Shown: positions 24,331 through 33,574, numbered from the stretch's first letter. The stretch: 64,000 nucleotides of DNA from an uncultured Clostridia bacterium (GCA_934154805.1 CAKPGM010000001.1:62001-126000), one strand, 5' to 3'. A program made the numbers and translations. The notes: generated by a model not told the origin, from the letters alone.

Positions 24331-24349
24331 TAGGAATTAAGATTAAAAA

Positions 24350-24378
24350 AAATTAGTGACTTTTTTTAGCCACTATTT
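24350..24378 (-). terminator. Terminator of the Rrf2 regulator gene
   Basis: TAGTG...CACTA with an A/T loop followed by eight Ts on the minus strand. It separates the regulator from the suf promoter, so the two units are transcribed separately. Confidence 0.65.
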
Positions 24379-24771
24379 TATTAAATCTTCTAATGTTTTG
24401 CTATCTACATATTGATTTATTACATTGTCTAATCCATCCCAGAACATATATGTTTTGCAATATTGTTTTCTATCGCATTCACCATCATTGGTTACACAAT
24501 ATACTGGTGCTAAATCTCCTTCAGTTGCTCTTAATATATCTCCTATTTTATATTCACTAGGAGCTTTGGCTAATCTGTAGCCTCCCATATTTCCTCTTGC
24601 TGTTTCTAAAAATCCTGCTTTGTTTAGCATTGATATTATTTGCTCTAAATATTTATTTGATATTTGTTGTCTTTCTGAAATGTTTTTTAATGATATAAAT
24701 TGTCCATTTCCGTTAATTGCTAAATCCACCATTATCCTTAGTGCATATCTTCCTTTTGTTGATATTTTCAT
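24373..24771 (-). CDS. iscR: Rrf2 family regulator, IscR-type
   Basis: A 132-residue winged-helix regulator starting MKISTKGRYALRIMVDLA. The start at 24771 is chosen because AGGAGGAG lies in front of it; a longer frame would begin without a site. Residues SERQQISNKYLEQIISML form the recognition region. Three Cys residues occur as C-x6-C-x5-C (CVTNDGECDRKQYC), close to the cluster-binding pattern of IscR, so it probably senses iron-sulfur status. It lies directly upstream of sufC and probably represses that promoter when clusters are plentiful. Confidence 0.88.
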   Translation of the reverse strand: MKISTKGRYALRIMVDLAINGNGQFISLKNISERQQISNKYLEQIISMLNKAGFLETARGNMGGYRLAKAPSEYKIGDILRATEGDLAPVYCVTNDGECDRKQYCKTYMFWDGLDNVINQYVDSKTLEDLIK

Positions 24772-24784
24772 TTTGCTCCTCCTA

Positions 24785-25363
24785 TTATTTTTTCTTGTTT
24801 TGTGCTTCACGAACTATATCTCTATATGGTTGATCTTTCTTTTCTAAATTTTCGCATCCAAATCTTTTTATATAATTCTCTAACTCAGCATGTAATTGCT
24901 CTTTTTCCGTTTCATTATGCGAAATAAGTTCTAGCTCTGCAAAATAGCCAACGCCTTCAATTTCATCTAACATTATATTATGTTCAAAGCCAAACTCTTC
25001 TTTGCTATATACTGTTCTATGTTTAATAAACGAAACATATTCGTCATAGCCAAGATTTTTTATTATAAATTTTATATCTTCTAGGTCTTCAACCTTTAGT
25101 TGAATATTTACTTCTTTTTTTCCATATTTTTCTGTATTTGCATCACTTCTTGGCTTAAATGTCAACTCTAAACTTTCGTTGTTTACTTTTCTTGTACGTA
25201 AACAAATTCTATTTTTTATAAATTCTAAATCTTTATCTGTATAATATGTATCTTGTTCTGTTACTTTGTAATTAAGTTTGTAATCATATTCTTTTATCTT
25301 TTTTAAAATATTTTCAAAATCATTTAGTTTATAACCTGCTTCTAATTCTATTAAGTTTGACAT
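24785..25363 (-). CDS. CYTH domain protein (class IV adenylate cyclase / triphosphatase-like)
   Basis: A 192-residue protein starting MSNLIELEAGYKLNDFENIL, with AAAGGAGGG before ATG 25363. The ExExK motif is replaced by ELEAGYK, which is close to the usual EIEAKY; further charged tunnel residues are in CLRTRKVNNESLELTFKPR and DEIEGVGYFAELELI. CYTH proteins hydrolyse triphosphates (thiamine triphosphate, polyphosphate) or act as adenylate cyclases in a tunnel fold. The exact substrate is open. It ends 14 bp before the Rrf2 regulator starts and may be transcribed with it. Confidence 0.85.
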   Translation of the reverse strand: MSNLIELEAGYKLNDFENILKKIKEYDYKLNYKVTEQDTYYTDKDLEFIKNRICLRTRKVNNESLELTFKPRSDANTEKYGKKEVNIQLKVEDLEDIKFIIKNLGYDEYVSFIKHRTVYSKEEFGFEHNIMLDEIEGVGYFAELELISHNETEKEQLHAELENYIKRFGCENLEKKDQPYRDIVREAQNKKK

Positions 25364-25454
25364 TTTTTGCCCTCCTTTTTCCACAATTATATCACATTTT
25401 GTGGATTTTTCTATATTTTTATTCAATTTTTAGGTTTTGTTATATGGTTTCATT

Positions 25455-26219
25455 TTATTTTTCTGCTATTATTCCGTATAATCTTCTCTTTAATAGTATC
25501 CCTTTTTCAGTTTTATATTTTCTTACATATTCATCAAATAAATCTTTTTCGATTATTGTTCTATGTTCAAATTTTTCATTATTTATTTCTGAAAAATCGT
25601 CTATTATTGGTACTTTTAATAATAACGCCATTAAGTCTTGTTCTGTATTATAGTATTCATTTTCCACTATTTGTACTCTTTCTATTTTTTTAAATCCTGC
25701 TTTTACTAAATCTAAATAATCTTGCTCTGATATCGCTATTTTGTCATTATATGCTTGACCTCTTTTAAATATCTCTTTTATTTCTTGGCAGTCTTCTTTG
25801 TCTATTCCTTCTATTATTAGTTTTCCACCTTTTACTAAACACTCGTGGATTTGTTCTGCATTTATTACTGTATGCCTTGCTGATACTAAATCAAATGTTT
25901 CTTTAGGGAATTCCATTTTTCTACTATCCATATACGTAAATTTTACTCTTTTTTCTGGATATTGTTTTTGATTTTCTTTTGCTGTTTTTAACATTTCTTT
26001 TGAAAAATCTGTTGCAATTATCATTCCTACTTCTGGATATTTCTTTAATACTCTTTCTCCTCCTCCTGTTCCTATATCTAAACATAATGATTTTATTGTT
26101 GTGTTTTCTTTGATTTTTTCATAAAAATCCCAATTTGTTAATTTTTCTGTTTTACGTTTTATATAGCTGAAATCCCAGTTTTTTGTTTTTTCATAATATT
26201 TTAATTCATTTTCCTGCAT
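25455..26219 (-). CDS. Class I SAM-dependent methyltransferase
   Basis: A 254-residue protein. Motif I is LCLDIGTGGGERVLKKYP, motif II/post I IATDFSKEMLKTA, and the motif IV region FDLVSARHTVINAEQIHECL (FDLVxxRH) resembles that of small-molecule methyltransferases. The start at 26219 (MQENELKYYEKTKNWDFSY) has AAAGGAG before it; a longer open frame to 26324 runs through a hairpin repeat and is not credible. The methyl acceptor is unknown. A single gene between the CYTH and NUDIX genes. Confidence 0.85.
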   Translation of the reverse strand: MQENELKYYEKTKNWDFSYIKRKTEKLTNWDFYEKIKENTTIKSLCLDIGTGGGERVLKKYPEVGMIIATDFSKEMLKTAKENQKQYPEKRVKFTYMDSRKMEFPKETFDLVSARHTVINAEQIHECLVKGGKLIIEGIDKEDCQEIKEIFKRGQAYNDKIAISEQDYLDLVKAGFKKIERVQIVENEYYNTEQDLMALLLKVPIIDDFSEINNEKFEHRTIIEKDLFDEYVRKYKTEKGILLKRRLYGIIAEK

Positions 26220-26289
26220 TTTATTTTCTCCTTTATTTTTATTTGGTTGTAAATCAAAAAGAACCTCCCTTCTATGAACAAGCAAAAAC

Positions 26290-26310
26290 AACCATAATTT
26301 TGCTATGGTT
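26290..26310. repeat. Hairpin similar to the repeats behind tRNA-Arg
   Basis: AACCATA and TATGGTT pair around ATTTTGC, with flanks AGCAAAAAC and AAATTTTTTG. The same order, GCAAAAAATATAACCATAG then CTATGGCTCTATTTTTTGG, is found near 54567-54610. This may be a lone copy of that repeat family. Confidence 0.45.
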
Positions 26311-26435
26311 AAATTTTTTGCCATTCATAAAGAAAGATTCTTAAACTCTCTTTATTTAAATTTTTATAGTATATCGCGAATGGACGAATTGAAATACTAC
26401 TCTTTTATTTTAACATATTTTTTTGTTTTTATCAA

Positions 26436-26948
26436 CTACTTTTGGTTTTGATTGTTTTTTAACCAATTTTGTAAGATCTTAAATTCTTCATAATGATTTT
26501 TGAAAAATTTTCCCTCTTGATTTAATTGTTCTGCCTCTTCTGCTGTAAACCATTTTACTTGTTCAACTTCAGATTCTTGAAGTTCTAGTTTTTCTATGTT
26601 TGGTATGTCCATTTTTACATAATAATCGTCCCAAAATACTCTTTCGTTGTCTTCTCTTCCACTATAATATTTTACTACTTTATTTGGATCTAAATCTATT
26701 CCTATTTCTTCTTTTGTTTCTGTTATAATCCCTTGTAAACTATCTTCTCCTGATTTTGGATGTCCTCCTGTTGTTGCCCATAAACCGTTTTTTCTTTTGC
26801 TACGCTTTTGGAATAGAAATTTTCCTTCAGAGTTTTGTATGTATACTAAAACTACCGTGATGTATGACCCCTCTGGTATTTCTTCTCCTTTGTATATTGT
26901 TTTTCCGGTTAATCTTCTGTTTATGTCATATAGATCTCTTTTTTCCAT
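26436..26948 (-). CDS. NUDIX hydrolase
   Basis: A 170-residue NUDIX protein. The start MEKRDLYDINRRLTGKTI resembles the LYDxxxxxxGK pattern of IPP-isomerase-like NUDIX enzymes. The Nudix box GHPKSGE...ETKEEIGI is present, but the usual Arg of REUxEE is Thr (TETKEEIG). That change may weaken activity or alter specificity. AGAGGAG precedes ATG 26948. It overlaps nothing and is 13 bp behind trmL, so the two may share a transcript. Confidence 0.87.
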   Translation of the reverse strand: MEKRDLYDINRRLTGKTIYKGEEIPEGSYITVVLVYIQNSEGKFLFQKRSKRKNGLWATTGGHPKSGEDSLQGIITETKEEIGIDLDPNKVVKYYSGREDNERVFWDDYYVKMDIPNIEKLELQESEVEQVKWFTAEEAEQLNQEGKFFKNHYEEFKILQNWLKNNQNQK

Positions 26949-26961
26949 TTATTTTCTCCTC

Positions 26962-27459
26962 TTAGTCAAAGTACTGGCTAATTTCTTGTAAGCCGTTAAA
27001 GTTTACTTGTCTTAGTATTTCATATACGATTATTGCTACTGAATTTGATAGATTCAAAGAACGTAGTGTTTCTCTCATTGGTATTCTTATATCTTTGTTC
27101 ATGTATTTTTGAAGTAAGTCCTCTGGTAGTCCTTTTGTTTCTTTCCCAAATAGCACAAATACTTCTTCCATTTTACTGTAATCCACATCTGAGTAGCATC
27201 TTTTAGATTTTGTTGAAGCAAAGAACATATTGTGTTCTTCTGGTTTGTATTTTTCTAAAAAACTCTTTAATGAGTCGTGTTCTTCTATTTCTAGTTTATC
27301 CCAATAATCTAGTCCTGCTCTTTTTAGATGCTTATCATTTATTTCAAATCCTAATGGATATACTAAATGAAGCTTTGCTCCTATTGCTGCACATGTTCTT
27401 GCTATATTGCCTGTATTTTGTGGTATTTCTGGCTCAACCATTACTACATTTATTTTCAT
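26962..27459 (-). CDS. trmL: tRNA (cytidine/uridine-34-2'-O)-methyltransferase TrmL
   Basis: A 165-residue SPOUT methyltransferase. The N-terminus NVVMVEPEIPQNTGNIARTCAA contains the conserved NTGNIAR; FVLFGKETKGLPEDLL and IRIPMRETLRSLNLSNSVAIIVYE form the knotted AdoMet site. It methylates the ribose of the wobble base of leucine tRNAs. Length and motifs are complete, with AAAGGAC before ATG 27459. It lies 13 bp behind the yhaN-like gene. Confidence 0.93.
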   Translation of the reverse strand: MKINVVMVEPEIPQNTGNIARTCAAIGAKLHLVYPLGFEINDKHLKRAGLDYWDKLEIEEHDSLKSFLEKYKPEEHNMFFASTKSKRCYSDVDYSKMEEVFVLFGKETKGLPEDLLQKYMNKDIRIPMRETLRSLNLSNSVAIIVYEILRQVNFNGLQEISQYFD

Positions 27460-27472
27460 TTTATGTCCTTTC

Positions 27473-29512
27473 TTATAATTCTATGTAATTGTATTCTATT
27501 TTTAAGTTGTCTAGTATTTCTTTTTCTCTGTTTGTACAAGTAAATATTATTGTTTGGTGTTCTTCTGCTTTTTCGTTTAAATATTGAATTATCTTTTCTA
27601 ATCTTGCATTGTCAAAGTATGCAAACGTTTCATCTAGTATTATTGGAAGAGTTTCTTTTGATAAATCTTTTATCATAGATAGTCTTAGAGCTAAATATAA
27701 CTGGTCAATTGTTCCTGTACTTAGCTTATTGGCTTCTATATATTCACCTCTTGCATTTTCAATTATCATACCATTTTCATCATTTATTGCAACTTTTTCG
27801 TATTTGTTGTTTGTTATCTCTTTTATTCCCTCTGAAAGATTGTTTGTAAATTTTGGGGTTATTGTTGTTTTCATTTCTTCATATGCTTTAGTTAGATTTT
27901 CTATTGCTAGGTTTATTACCTCTTCTTTTTGTAATAGTTCTGTCTTATTTTGCATATCCGCTTCTAACTTTTCTTCTAAGTTTACTAAGTTGTCTAACTG
28001 TGGTAATATTGTGTTTTCTTCTATTTCTAATCCTGTTAACTTTATTTTATTTGTGTTTAGTTGCTCTTCTAATGAGTGCAAATTGTTGCTTTCTATAATA
28101 CTGTTTATTTTTTCTATTGGTATATCAGTTTGATATTTTGTTATTATCTGATTTTTGTCTTGATTTTGAGTATTTAATAAATCTGTTTTTATTTTATTTA
28201 CTTGTGCTGATATTTGTTCATTGTTGTTTTCAAGCAATAGTAATTGTCCTTTTATCATTGATATTTGACTGTCTAAGTCTCTTTTTTCTTCTTCTTTATC
28301 TTGTAGTTCTTTTGTTAAATTTTCTATCTCCTGTGCTGTTCTAATTCTGTTTTCCTCTTGTTTATTTTTTTGTTCTTGAATCTCTTTTTTCTTTTTGTTT
28401 TGAGTAATTGCTAATATTATAACATCTATTATAGACAATACTAATGGAATTCCTGCTAATACGTAATTTTTTACTATTACAGCAAGCACCACTGCTACTA
28501 TTATTAAAGCAACTGCTATTACTAAATATATTGATTTTTTAGAAGTATTTTTTATTTCTATGTTTTCTTCTTGGTTTTGTTTTTTACTCTCTATTTCTGA
28601 TTGTAGCTTTCTAGAATTCTCGCCAACACTTTTTTCGATATCTCCTAGTTCTTTCATTTTATTTTTTAGTGTTAGTACTTTTGACTCATTTTCTTTTATA
28701 TTGTTTTCTTTTATTTGTATTTCTTTTTTGTTTTCGTTCTCTGCTAGTTCACTTTCTCTTAATTCTTGTAGAATCTTTCTTTCTATTTCTAGTTCTTTTA
28801 TCTGCTCTTTTAGTTCTTCTTTCTCTGAGTCTATTTCATACTTTTTGTCTTTGTATGGTCTAATTTCTTCTATTTTTCTATTTATTTCTTCTATTTCTTT
28901 TTCTATTATATTTATTGGTTTTTGAGTTGTTTTGTTTGTTCCTATTTCATCCCTTATTTTGTCTTGTAGCTTTCCTAGTGCTTTTTTATATGATACATTG
29001 TCCTCTCCTGTTCCTGCTAGGTTTGCTATTTTTTGTATAAGAAGATTTTGCTCTTTTTCTTCTAATCTTACTTCTTGTTGCATAGAAACAACTGTTGATA
29101 AATATGTTTGTTTATCAACTCCTGTTTGCTCTATGAAAAATTTGCTTCCATCTTTTTTATCTATTTCAAAATTATCTGTAATGTCTTCTAATCTTTCATT
29201 ATATATTTTAGGATTCTTTTTAGTAAAATCTCTAAATATTTCATACTGTGAATTGTCATTTAATGTGTATTTTATTCTTCCAGAGAATTCACTGCCTGCC
29301 CAAGGTTTGTATTTTTCGTAGTCTGATATTTCTCTTCCATCTTTTGTTTTTGATATTCCATAAAAACTATTAACAATGTAGCTTAATAACGTTGATTTTC
29401 CACTTTCGTTTGCTCCGTGTATAATATTTATTCCTTTATTTAAGCTAATGTCTTTGTTCTTTATGTTACCATATGCATTTATTTTTAAATTATCTATTCT
29501 CAATAGATTCAC
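27473..29512 (-). CDS. yhaN: YhaN/SbcC-like AAA ATPase
   Basis: A 679-residue SMC-like ATPase. Walker A is IIHGANESGKSTLLSYI (about 30-46), the signature motif near the C-terminus is LSTGTIDQLYLALRLSMI, and Walker B is LPIILDETFAYFDN. Two long coiled coils (200-320 and 370-530) flank two probable membrane segments (LVIAVALIIVAVVLAVI and LAGIPLVLSIIDVIILAI), a feature of YhaN. It works with the upstream YhaO-like nuclease in DNA end processing or repair. The start is GTG 29512, overlapping the yhaO stop (GTGA); TTG 29503 with AGAGGTG in front is an alternative. Confidence 0.88.
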   Translation of the reverse strand: MNLLRIDNLKINAYGNIKNKDISLNKGINIIHGANESGKSTLLSYIVNSFYGISKTKDGREISDYEKYKPWAGSEFSGRIKYTLNDNSQYEIFRDFTKKNPKIYNERLEDITDNFEIDKKDGSKFFIEQTGVDKQTYLSTVVSMQQEVRLEEKEQNLLIQKIANLAGTGEDNVSYKKALGKLQDKIRDEIGTNKTTQKPINIIEKEIEEINRKIEEIRPYKDKKYEIDSEKEELKEQIKELEIERKILQELRESELAENENKKEIQIKENNIKENESKVLTLKNKMKELGDIEKSVGENSRKLQSEIESKKQNQEENIEIKNTSKKSIYLVIAVALIIVAVVLAVIVKNYVLAGIPLVLSIIDVIILAITQNKKKKEIQEQKNKQEENRIRTAQEIENLTKELQDKEEEKRDLDSQISMIKGQLLLLENNNEQISAQVNKIKTDLLNTQNQDKNQIITKYQTDIPIEKINSIIESNNLHSLEEQLNTNKIKLTGLEIEENTILPQLDNLVNLEEKLEADMQNKTELLQKEEVINLAIENLTKAYEEMKTTITPKFTNNLSEGIKEITNNKYEKVAINDENGMIIENARGEYIEANKLSTGTIDQLYLALRLSMIKDLSKETLPIILDETFAYFDNARLEKIIQYLNEKAEEHQTIIFTCTNREKEILDNLKIEYNYIEL

Positions 29513-30591
29513 CTCTTATTTAATATATCCATACCTATTTCAAATGCTTCCAACAATTTTTGTTTTTCTTCATCATTTGCTTGATTAGTTTGGTCTAGTA
29601 TTTGTTTTGCAAATAGTCCTTTTAGACTCACCTGTTTTGCTGTTTCTTCTATGTCATATTTTATTTGTGTTTGATTTTTTATTTTGATTATATTTTGTAT
29701 ATTTAATATGTCTAATATTTTTGATTCGTCAAAGTCAAAGTTTCTTTTGCCTGTAAGTATTATTTTATAAAATTTATTTTCTTCTAAATTTTCTTCTCTT
29801 ATTTTTTCTATTAGATCTTCTTCTGAATTTAATAAACTTATATCAATTTCTTTTTCTTCAAATGTTTTTTCTTTTACAGGAATAAACTTTAGCTTTAGTT
29901 CTTTTTGTTCTGATATTTCTCCCTCTATTATTCCTCTTTCTCCAAGTTCATCAAATCCTAAAGACACTGTTGATCCAGGGTATACTATATTCTGATCTTT
30001 GTAGTCATTATAGCTTTTTTTATGAATGTGACCTAGTGCAACATAATCAAAATCTAATTTTTTTAGTTCGCTAGTAGCGAACGGATTATATTTTATATAT
30101 TCTTTTTCTCCGTCTAAACTGCTATGAGTTATAAAAATATTTATTTTATTTTTATCTTTTATCTCGATATCTTGTTTAGGTCTTTCCATCTGAAAATCGT
30201 TAAAACCATAACCATAAATATCCACTCCATCACATTCTATTCTTTCAATTTTGTTTGTAAATATATGTACATTTTCATTCCATTTAAATTGTTGATAAAA
30301 TGAGTTCTTTATGTTTGGATCATGATTTCCTGGTGTTATAAATATTTTTGTATCTGGTATTTCTTTAAACAAATTATTTATATATTCTATTGTTGCTTTT
30401 TTTATGTAGTCTTGCTCATATAAATCTCCCGCAATAAATAAATATGGAATATTATTTTGTTTAATATATTCCACTATTTGTTTCATTACATTTCTTTGTT
30501 CTAATCTTCTCTCTGTAGCTAGATTTCCCCTTCCAGCTAATGTTACAAATGGTGCATCAAAGTGCATATCTGCCATATGTATAAATTTCAT
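29509..30591 (-). CDS. yhaO: YhaO/SbcD-like DNA repair exonuclease
   Basis: A 360-residue metallophosphoesterase. The five metal motifs are in order: ADMHFDAPF, AGDLYEQD, TPGNHDPN, ITHSSLDGE and ALGHIHKK. The C-terminal 150 residues are a capping domain. It is the nuclease partner of the YhaN-like ATPase, as SbcD is of SbcC. ATG 30591 has AGAGAGTG in front. The four-base overlap with the ATPase gene indicates coupled translation. Confidence 0.9.
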   Translation of the reverse strand: MKFIHMADMHFDAPFVTLAGRGNLATERRLEQRNVMKQIVEYIKQNNIPYLFIAGDLYEQDYIKKATIEYINNLFKEIPDTKIFITPGNHDPNIKNSFYQQFKWNENVHIFTNKIERIECDGVDIYGYGFNDFQMERPKQDIEIKDKNKINIFITHSSLDGEKEYIKYNPFATSELKKLDFDYVALGHIHKKSYNDYKDQNIVYPGSTVSLGFDELGERGIIEGEISEQKELKLKFIPVKEKTFEEKEIDISLLNSEEDLIEKIREENLEENKFYKIILTGKRNFDFDESKILDILNIQNIIKIKNQTQIKYDIEETAKQVSLKGLFAKQILDQTNQANDEEKQKLLEAFEIGMDILNKR

Positions 30592-30732
30592 TTTATCACT
30601 CTCTTTTCTTATAAATTTATATCATAGTTTCTAATTCAAGTCAATAGTTTTTAGAACATTTGTTTCCTATTGATAGAAATATTTTTATACTATAATAAAA
30701 AACATTCGGTTCTGATATTTCTAAGTACATCA

Positions 30733-30758
30733 CAAAAACCAGCATTTAAAATGCTGGT
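30733..30758 (-). terminator. Terminator of the VirD4-like operon
   Basis: ACCAGCATTT and AAATGCTGGT form the stem; the minus-strand run is TTTTTGTG. It lies seven bases behind the stop of the coupling-protein gene. Confidence 0.85.
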
Positions 30759-30764
30759 TTGATT

Positions 30765-32819
30765 TTAATTATTATTGTTATTATCAACTGGACCGAATAG
30801 TTCATCAAATTTTGCTTCCAATTCTTTTTGTAAATCTATTGTAAACAAATCTTCTTGTTGTGGTGTTTCTTCTTCCATTGGAAGCGTTGGAGCCTCTTGG
30901 TATTTTGTTTCTTGTTTCGGTTCTGAAACATTTCTTTCTAATGTAGCTGTTGGTTGTGGTACTACTGGTGCTATTTTTGGCTCAACTATTGGTTCTATTT
31001 TAGTTTCATTTTTTGTATTTTCTACTGGAGTATCCTCAAATAAATCATCTAATGATTCTATTTTTAGGTCTTGTTCCTGAGTTTGACCTTTATTTTCCAC
31101 ATATGGATTTGTTGGATCAAATTTTCTCCACTCTCCTCTTACTCCTGAGTCAAAGTTGTTATGGCTTATTGCATATTTTTGGAATTCTTTTATCATAGGC
31201 TTTCTAAAATAATAGAATTTTTTTGCCTTTATTGGTTTCAATCCTTTTTCAAAGATTATACATAAGTCATTATCCATTCTTCTTAATTCATCTGGAGTCA
31301 TTAAAGCTCTTCCCATTACTTGGTCAGATGTGCTGTAACCTTGTTTATAATAATTCTTATCTCTGTTTGTTGATTTTGTATCTCTTACTATTGTTGTTTC
31401 TCCTAATTGTTTAGAGAAATATTCTACTGTCTTGAATGAGTTACTTCCCAAGAATACGTGAGTATCACAGTTACCCATAATTGTTTCATATGATTTCTCA
31501 TATACTGCTTCTAATTGGTCTAAGTTTTGTAATATTACACTAAATGATATTCCTCTACTTCTACTTGTTGATATTTTCTTATCAAAGTCTGGAATCTGTC
31601 CAATATTTGCAAACTCATCTAATATGAAATATGTACGAGTCTTTAGTTTTCCTCCATTTTGGTCTGCATAATTATATAATTGTTGTATCATTTGAGCAAA
31701 GAATATTGTTAATAAGAAGTTATATGCAGTATGTGTATCTGATGATATTACATATAATGCTGTTTTATGGTTTGCAATATCCTCGAAATTTATTGTGTTT
31801 GTTGAGGTTACTTCTGCAATTTCTTTTGAATCAAATTTTCCTAGTTTTGATTGCAATGTACTTAGTATTGAGCTATATGTTTTTTCTGATGCTATTTCGA
31901 TAGATTTGAAGTTTGTTCTTGCTGGGTGATCAAATGGTAATTCGCTCATTAGTTCTGATAATAAGCTGGTTCCATTATTGTTATTTGCTGCCCTTACAAG
32001 CTCTGCACAAGATGCTAAGTTTCTTTCTTCTTCTGGTCTTGTTGCTATTAAGTAATATATTAATGCCTTTAGTAACATCTCTGCGTTATCATCCCAGAAA
32101 GGATCTGATGATTTACCTTCTGCTTCTTGTCCTTTTACTATTGTATGTGCGATAACATCGACATCTACTTCACTTGTTATATGCATTAATGGGTTATATC
32201 CATCACTGTTAGCTGGATTTACTAGGTTTAATACTTTTATGTCGTATCCATGCTCTTTTAGATAACCTGCTGTGTCATCATATAGTTCTCCTTTTGGATC
32301 CGTAAATATGTATGACCCTAGCATTTGATATGCATTTGGTTTTGAATAACAAGCTGATTTACCAGAACCAGAACCTCCGACTACTAGTACGTTTACGTTA
32401 CCCATTTTGTCTAATGGTAAGTAATTATCTTCAGCTAATATAATACCTTTGTTTCTACTTAATATTCTATATTGTTCTCCACCTTGGCTCCAATCACTTG
32501 AACCACTTTCTATATCTTTAAATTTGTTCTTTGATTTTGATTTGAATACTCCTATTAGGAAACAAACTCCAAATATGATTGTAAACCATAAAGTAGCTTT
32601 ACCAAAGGTTCCTATCGTGCTTGTTTGAAATACTTTTGTTATTCCTTTAAAGCTTGATATCTCACTTATTGAATTAGTTATTATTTCTTCCAAATTATTA
32701 CTTTGGCTTATAGCTACCGCCATAGGCGCAATTAATACTATTTCTAGAACTATCCAAAGTACTAGAAATAGTATTACGAATTTTTTATTATCTCTAAACG
32801 CTCTCGCTAATTTATCCAT
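30765..32819 (-). CDS. VirD4/TraG-type coupling ATPase (orphan)
   Basis: A 684-residue protein. Two N-terminal membrane segments (FVILFLVLWIVLEIVLIAPMAV at 14-35 and LWFTIIFGVCFLIGVF at 77-92) are followed by Walker A VVGGSGSGKSACYSKPN (about 147-163), DPKGELYDDTAGYL, Walker B FILDEFANIGQIPDF and SRSRGISFSVILQNLDQLE, the classic T4SS coupling-protein motifs. The last 130 residues are an acidic, Pro/Gln-rich tail ending in Asn repeats. In conjugation such proteins feed DNA or protein into a type IV channel, but no relaxase, VirB4 or channel gene occurs in the window. It follows two small unknown genes under one strong promoter. Confidence 0.9.
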   Translation of the reverse strand: MDKLARAFRDNKKFVILFLVLWIVLEIVLIAPMAVAISQSNNLEEIITNSISEISSFKGITKVFQTSTIGTFGKATLWFTIIFGVCFLIGVFKSKSKNKFKDIESGSSDWSQGGEQYRILSRNKGIILAEDNYLPLDKMGNVNVLVVGGSGSGKSACYSKPNAYQMLGSYIFTDPKGELYDDTAGYLKEHGYDIKVLNLVNPANSDGYNPLMHITSEVDVDVIAHTIVKGQEAEGKSSDPFWDDNAEMLLKALIYYLIATRPEEERNLASCAELVRAANNNNGTSLLSELMSELPFDHPARTNFKSIEIASEKTYSSILSTLQSKLGKFDSKEIAEVTSTNTINFEDIANHKTALYVISSDTHTAYNFLLTIFFAQMIQQLYNYADQNGGKLKTRTYFILDEFANIGQIPDFDKKISTSRSRGISFSVILQNLDQLEAVYEKSYETIMGNCDTHVFLGSNSFKTVEYFSKQLGETTIVRDTKSTNRDKNYYKQGYSTSDQVMGRALMTPDELRRMDNDLCIIFEKGLKPIKAKKFYYFRKPMIKEFQKYAISHNNFDSGVRGEWRKFDPTNPYVENKGQTQEQDLKIESLDDLFEDTPVENTKNETKIEPIVEPKIAPVVPQPTATLERNVSEPKQETKYQEAPTLPMEEETPQQEDLFTIDLQKELEAKFDELFGPVDNNNNN

Positions 32820-32842
32820 ATATAATCACCTTTTCTTGTGTA

Positions 32843-33052
32843 TTATCTTTCATCTTGCTCTCTGTCTTGAACTAGTTTTAATGAAATTGGATTATCTCCA
32901 ACAATTTCTTTTTCTTGTCTTGCTGGACTATCAACTACTTTTATTGTATATGCTTCATTTCCACCAATTACTTTATTATTTTCATCTACTTTTAAATCGC
33001 TTATGTAATTGAATGAACCCCCATTTGTCGGTTCTTTGACTTCATTATCCAT
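32843..33052 (-). CDS. Small protein of unknown function in the VirD4 operon
   Basis: A 69-residue acidic protein: FNYISDLKVDENNKVIGGNE, then KLVQDREQDER at the end. It has no signal peptide, membrane segment or Cys. It lies between the 169-residue gene and the coupling-protein gene with gaps of 12 and 23 bp. The start has AAGGGGGAAC seven bases upstream, an unusually strong site, so it is probably made in quantity. It could be a chaperone or a substrate tag for the ATPase; this is a guess from position. Confidence 0.65.
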   Translation of the reverse strand: MDNEVKEPTNGGSFNYISDLKVDENNKVIGGNEAYTIKVVDSPARQEKEIVGDNPISLKLVQDREQDER

Positions 33053-33064
33053 TTAAGTTCCCCC

Positions 33065-33574
33065 TTAATTATTATCTTGTCTTATTTCAAACGCGAAATA
33101 AGATTTATATGGTTTTAATTTACATTTTCCTTTTACTTCATTTGTTTCTTTATCAAAATACAATATTGGTTTTACTTCTTCTGTTGTTTCTGGATCTATT
33201 ATTGTTATTGGTCTTTGTAGATTTGGCGTGTAATTAATGTCTTTATATTCTGTTTCTTGCTCAGAATACAAAGTATTGAATTTTGCTGGGGTTGGTTTTC
33301 TTGAAATTTTAACCTCATCATTGTTCAATATTCCGCTGTTTACTACAACCTTGTCCTTGCCAAAAGATAGAATCACTAATTGGTTCCCATTTTCTTGAGT
33401 CTTATCTACAAAAAATGTTTTTCTTGTATTGTCACCTATTAATTCTTCTCTGCTCTTTAGGCGCTCTAAAGTAAACTTAGGTGTTCCACCCTCATTTCTG
33501 TTAATTTGATAAATTACTGTACTTACATTTTGTGGATCCGTTATACTAAAGTGTTTACTACGTATTTGGTCCAT
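33065..33574 (-). CDS. Protein of unknown function, first gene of the VirD4 operon
   Basis: A 169-residue soluble protein with beta-rich composition (KTFFVDKTQENGNQLVILSF, VVVNSGIL, PITIIDPETTEEV, KSYFAFEIRQ). I do not recognise it. The start at 33574 (MDQIRSKHFSI) is chosen because AAGAGGTG precedes it; the longer frame would begin at 33625, almost at the predicted RNA start. It opens an operon with the 69-residue gene and the coupling ATPase, suggesting a shared function. Confidence 0.7.
   Translation of the reverse strand: MDQIRSKHFSITDPQNVSTVIYQINRNEGGTPKFTLERLKSREELIGDNTRKTFFVDKTQENGNQLVILSFGKDKVVVNSGILNNDEVKISRKPTPAKFNTLYSEQETEYKDINYTPNLQRPITIIDPETTEEVKPILYFDKETNEVKGKCKLKPYKSYFAFEIRQDNN

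Noticed and set aside
26220..26324. N-terminal extension of the methyltransferase (MAKNLTIAKLW...)
   Set aside because: It runs through a hairpin repeat and has no ribosome-binding site; AAAGGAG is placed before ATG 26219.
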